Source of the DNA: Juglans regia
Taxonomy: Eukaryota; Streptophyta; Magnoliopsida; Fagales; Juglandaceae
NCBI RefSeq assembly: GCF_001411555.2
Contig: NC_049911.1
Span: forward strand, 4,720,209-4,784,208
Length of the DNA stretch: 64,000 bases
Reading direction: 5' to 3'
The notes beneath the pieces are model-generated. The model ran no database searches. It saw only the letters and a program-made list of their open reading frames with translations, and had not been told where the DNA came from. This document shows positions 60,143 to 64,000 of the stretch, in pieces. Both the position numbers and the translations under genes were made by a program. Position 1 is the first letter of the stretch, and each line of letters begins with the position of its first letter.

Positions 60143-61200
60143 GCACACATATATAAACAGGCACTCTTATATAATCAGGTTCTGAGATTAAATATATGGT
60201 TCTAGCTGTGGCATCTTATGATTGAATGATAAGTAATGAATGCGAAATAGTTTTTAAATCATTTAATGTTACATTAATGAGAGGATGATGGCAAAAATAT
60301 TAATGATCCATGTAAAATTATTAGAGGATGAGGATCGTCATGTATACGGCCAGTAAGGCTATGTATGGCTTTCTCCTTTTAACATCTATGAAATTTCTGA
60401 TGACATACAATTGATCAGAAGAAACTGATCTGCAAATGAAGTTAATCGATTGACTAGAATTGGAGATCGCTATCAACTCAAGAATTGCATGCAGGATATA
60501 ATTAATAGATCAAGGGTGTGATGACAATATTCCACTACCCATCTGATGTGCCAAATTACTGATGATCAGTATTTTGGCCTTTACAATGGATGATCAGTTG
60601 TTCTATTAATTGCCACTATAATTATATATATGTATATATATATATTCTTTCTTATAATATAAATTCAGAAACAGGCCGAGTCACCATCGATCGTACTTTA
60701 ATATCCTAAATGCCAATTATTGCTGAATATTCTTATCTACTAGCAACAAGCTGCTTGTTGATATCAATAAGCTACTAATTGTTCTTGATGATGATCAGCT
60801 TCTAGAAAGAAGTACTACTTTGATCGAACACCGAATTAATTGATCTCATGTGCATTTATTTCATATACGTTCTCATGATTCCAATACAAACATGCAATTT
60901 CAAACTTAAAACAAAATCTACTTTTATTATTTAGACTGCATGGGAAACAAAGGATCCTTGAAAATAAAATAAATAAATAATAATAAAAAAAAAAACAAAG
61001 AGAAGAAAAGCAATTGCTGTAGACAATAATAATTCACAATAGGCAAGGCTAGCTGCGAGATCGATGAACCTGATGTGAAATTCACAATATCATTACAACT
61101 TCTCTCTAGTAGTCTCATGTGAAATTCCAGGAAGAAGAACATGAACTTTATAATTAATCTAATCTTCCACCAGCTTTGTTCAGTACCCAACATTGTTTTG
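58606..61200. other. spacer between the SANT and bHLH genes
   Basis: No gene supported. The first ~150 bases are the presumed 3' UTR of the SANT gene. A (CT)n run lies at about 60099-60139. The rest is AT-rich without domains. The last few hundred bases are beyond the bHLH stop codon and probably include its 3' UTR. Confidence 0.45.
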
Positions 61201-61223
61201 TTTTTCCCCATGATCTGTTTCTT

Positions 61224-62689
61224 CTACAAACATCTTCCTCCATAACCCGCATTTCTAAATAATGCTTGCTTTATTTCTTCTGAACTTATTAATTCTCCCT
61301 GCTGAGTTTCCTATCATCATTATATATAAGAGATCAATACACACATATGAATTGATCATCTGGTCATCTGAGGCATGCGCATATATAGCTAATTAATTTC
61401 AAGCAATATTTAAGGCAACATATATATATATATATATATGTACATGATACCTCTGAACAAGAAGCATGCATTGAAAAATCATTGAAGCAGCTTATAACAC
61501 ACTGTTGAATCTCAAGGCCCAGTGCTTCTAGCGTATTCACTGTTGATAGCAACAATCCTGGCTTAGCTGCGCACAAAATATCGATCTGAGTATCTATGTC
61601 CCTCCTCTCCACATTAAACTGCAAAGCCAGACCGGGACATAAAAATCCATCCAAGCATTCAGTATAATATTATAACAAATAAATAAGTTGGAGATCTTAT
61701 AATTAAGTTAAGAAATGGTGAAAATTAAAAAAAGCTTTTACCTTTGGGGAATTTCTCACCACTACTTCGTTCGTCTTTAGCTCCATGGAGTTGGAGCCCA
61801 TTAAGCTAACCTGATTTTCATCTTCTTCCACGTTTTCTTCTTTCAACTTATTGATTCTTTCCAGAAGCTCTTTCATATAATCTATGGTGTCTCCAAGTAT
61901 AGATGTTCTATCCATCTGCTAGCAATATATTGATCATATTCTTCTGTTAATCTTTTAGAAGTATAAGAAGCAACTTATGTTTAAGAAATGTATTTCTATA
62001 TATGCAAAACGAATAAGCACACTTAAAGAAGCGAATCAGAGATTTCTTTTTTTGTTAGTGAAACAACTACTGTAGATTTAGTATAAAACAAGCTTCGGCA
62101 TATGAAAATCTGAGATCACCTTGCTTATCTTAGGGACGATTGATCTGAGCATGGATAGGCGGTCATTTAAGCGCTTCCTTCGTCTTCTTTCTGCCATTAG
62201 ATTCTTCGAGGGCTGCCCTTCCAATCTCTTGGCCTTACCCTTTCTCTCTCCAAATAAACCCATGTTGAAAGCTTGAATATCAGCAGCCTGTTCCATCTCA
62301 ACTTTGCAGCCATTATTGTGCTCCTCCATACTGTGATTTTCATTGCCCAGAAAACCAAGTTCCTCATCTTCAACCATCGATGGGTAATCAGCTTCGTGGG
62401 ATGGAAATGGTGGTTTCTCATTCTTGGGGTATGATGTTTCAATCTCAGTAAATCCATCAAGAAAAGGGTAGGCTTGGTCACTGAAAGGGCAATCAAAGCT
62501 GGGTCCTGTTGGTGCGGAGAATCCTAAAAAAGGAGGATTTAGAGTAGCCAAGACAGGGTTCTCTTCCAAAGGATCAAAATTCCACCCACTAGGGAAGAAC
62601 TCGTTCACTCCATTAGGATAAGCGTTCCAAGAAGTATCTCTTCTTGTTGCCAGCAACTCCTCCAAGAAACCATGTTGAGTAAGCTCCAT
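61224..62689 (-). CDS. BHLH93: bHLH transcription factor, bHLH93/bHLH61 type
   Basis: Four coding exons: 62689-62120, 61915-61742, 61618-61451, 61301-61224, all GT-AG and phase 0, coding 329 residues. The N-terminus [21 protein letters not shown] is the hallmark of the bHLH93/61 group. The basic helix-loop-helix crosses the first junction: [20 protein letters not shown], then IVPKISK, then [20 protein letters not shown]. The basic region keeps the E-R-xx-R residues of E-box contact, with Asn in place of the usual His. The C-terminal part ([20 protein letters not shown], then [12 protein letters not shown]) is the ACT-like domain. The Arabidopsis relative bHLH93 (NFL) promotes flowering in short days; the same role here is only inferred. 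Orthology to 93 rather than 61 is uncertain. Confidence 0.9.
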
Positions 62690-62693
62690 CTCC

Positions 62694-62721
62694 CTCCCTC
62701 TCTCTCTCTCTCTCTCTCTCT
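62694..62721 (-). repeat. GA-run in the bHLH 5' leader
   Basis: On the minus strand a (GA)n run ends four bases before the ATG at 62689, so it must lie in the leader. GA runs in leaders are frequent in plants and are length-variable. Confidence 0.85.
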
Positions 62722-62775
62722 ACCGAAGGAGAGGATGGGTGATGTTTAGATGAAATGAAGTTGCACCAAGTTGAA

Positions 62776-62786
62776 GAATATATACA
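62776..62786 (-). promoter_or_regulatory. TATA-like box of the bHLH gene
   Basis: On the minus strand TGTATATATTC lies about 90 bases upstream of the ATG, placing a transcript start near 62750. Confidence 0.5.
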
Positions 62787-62894
62787 AAAAGGGCCCAATT
62801 TTTCACTAAAAACGCATTATAATATATGTTACTGTGATTTTGTACGAAGTAGCGCCTATAGCTACCCTAAGACGGAAATGGAATCTGCTTTTGC

Positions 62895-62898
<4 letters not shown>

Positions 62899-62935
<37 letters not shown>
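62899..62935. repeat. (CT)n microsatellite
   Basis: Uninterrupted CT run of about 37 bases upstream of the bHLH promoter. Confidence 0.95.
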
Positions 62936-62938
<3 letters not shown>

Positions 62939-63370
62939 GCTGATTAATGTCTCTTTCACCGAAATTATCAAAACAATAATTTCAATATTTAATTCCCATA
63001 CCCTGAAAGCATTGACCGTACATCTGCTTAAAAAGAAAACGGATGGATTTAATTTTTTTAATAAATTGAGTTAAAAATAAAATTGGGATTTCTTTTTTTG
63101 TTGAATAAAATGAAATTGGAGTTACGAAGGAGCAATGTGGAAGGGATGCCTTGTTTGAAATGATAAAAAAAAAAAAAAAAAAATCAAACGTTTGTATGTA
63201 TAATCTTTAAAAATTATAAGTGTACGTGATATATGAATATGGGTCATTGAAATCATAGTTTAATTATAAGAAAAATGATGGATGCAACCACTTAAAAGTA
63301 ATTGGCATGCAACCGGCTTGTCCATATCATCCGTTTCGTTTTTTTACTTCATCTTCCTCTCCATTTTGTT

Positions 63371-63372
<2 letters not shown>

Positions 63373-63416
<44 letters not shown>
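63373..63416. repeat. (CT)n microsatellite
   Basis: A run of about 44 bases, followed by CCATCTCCATCTCTATCTCC repeats. It could be the leader of the possible gene to the right. Confidence 0.95.
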
Positions 63417-63420
<4 letters not shown>

Positions 63421-63592
63421 CTCCCTCGCTTCCTCCATCTCCATCTCTATCTCCATCTTCGTCTCCGTCGATTGTCTCCCTCTCCCTTGAAGACGCTAAT
63501 CATTCCCTTACTAAACTCTAGAGATAAGTCTTTTGCACGAACGGAAGCACAAATACTATGGCCTCTTGCCTCTGCTGCATGCTCAAATACTA

Positions 63593-63919
63593 TGGCCCCT
63601 TATTCTGAAATCACTCAGGCCCTCAAGTTTGCCAGGGAACTCGACTGCTTCACAGGTTTGTTCTTTTTTATTTTTTAATCTAAAATTTTGGGGGCTGCCC
63701 ATTGTTTGGTTGTTGAGAAATTGTTTTGGAGAAATAGAGAAATTTTTTAATCTAACGAATTGATTTAGTTAATTTACTAATTTTCCTCTCATTTTTGTTT
63801 TACGTAGGTGTGAGGATCAGGAGCTCCTTAGTACTCCTCATGGACAGTAACAACGCCATGCTCACTGTTTTGCATCGCAAGCTTCTTTTTCATCGTGCTA
63901 AACACTCACAATTCACATA
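63593..63919 (+). CDS. possible two-exon gene start, unrecognised
   Basis: An ATG at 63593 opens MAPYSEITQALKFARELDCF. A donor (ACAG then GTTTGT) follows near 63654, and an acceptor (TTACGTAG) near 63808. Joining them gives TGVRIRSSLVLLMDSNNAML and so on, with a stop at about 63917. An alternative ATG lies at 63558 in another frame. The CT-rich stretch before it looks like a plant leader. I recognise no domain, and the gene may continue past the window with other exons. Low certainty. Confidence 0.25.
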
Positions 63920-64000
63920 ACAAAGAAAAAGAAGTATCAGAGTGTGGGCTCTGGAGAATTTGAGTTTGGGTTCTAGAACTAGTTTCAGTTCACTCACTTT

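Noticed and set aside
63282..63521. Ser/Leu-rich frames over the CT run
   Set aside because: Low-complexity translation of (CT)n.
1..64000. CRISPR arrays, bacterial operons, rRNA or tRNA genes
   Set aside because: No spaced direct repeats of CRISPR type, and no tRNA or rRNA pattern was seen; the window is plant nuclear DNA.

Overview
The window is plant nuclear DNA. It has intron-containing genes with GT-AG junctions, AT-rich spacers, (CT)n and (TA)n microsatellites, and very many small DNA transposons. The recognisable genes have eudicot-type architectures. A woody eudicot, possibly of the Fagales/walnut family, is my guess from the repeat style; it is not proven by anything here.

Five genes can be supported, four of them complete. 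(1) An Aux/IAA auxin repressor of the IAA8/IAA9 type on the minus strand: coding exons between 22224 and 18147, 375 residues, with a probable 5'-UTR exon and intron reaching to about 23.9 kb. (2) A small two-exon membrane protein like Arabidopsis At5g65660 (47872-48396, plus). (3) A two-exon nuclear protein of 560 residues with six basic RRSPR-type repeats and one SANT/Myb domain (56260-58605, plus). (4) A four-exon bHLH factor of the bHLH93/bHLH61 type, 329 residues (62689-61224, minus). (5) A weak possible gene start at the right edge (63573 onward). IAA9 and the bHLH are regulators. Nothing suggests that the neighbouring genes act together.

The left third is dominated by one nested transposon complex. 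A full-length L1-type LINE (4093-17342, minus) is bounded by a perfect 14-bp target duplication (4079-4092 and 17343-17356). Four later insertions interrupt it, and each keeps exact target duplications: a 1.35-kb solo LTR (5447-6799, 5 bp), a 6.05-kb hAT transposon (7070-13123, 8 bp), and two non-autonomous hAT elements (14645-15478 and 15796-16207, 8 bp each). Without them the LINE is about 4.57 kb. The 6-kb hAT carries a decayed BED-finger transposase, GGTCCGG-rich ends, a cluster of AAACGGCGYCGTTT palindromes and a higher-order tandem array.

The middle (about 24-41 kb) holds no gene I can support. It is a MITE bed: Tourist-like elements with TTA/TAA duplications, hAT-like elements with 8-bp duplications, Mutator-like elements, and a long-TIR element containing two further insertions (33631-34610). 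From 41089 to 46462 lies a decayed Ty1/copia element on the plus strand, itself hit by two MITEs, followed by a piece of a second copia gag. A 5'-truncated LINE tail lies at 49440-50540. The right part (51-64 kb) is gene-bearing with ordinary spacers, a few MITEs and microsatellites.
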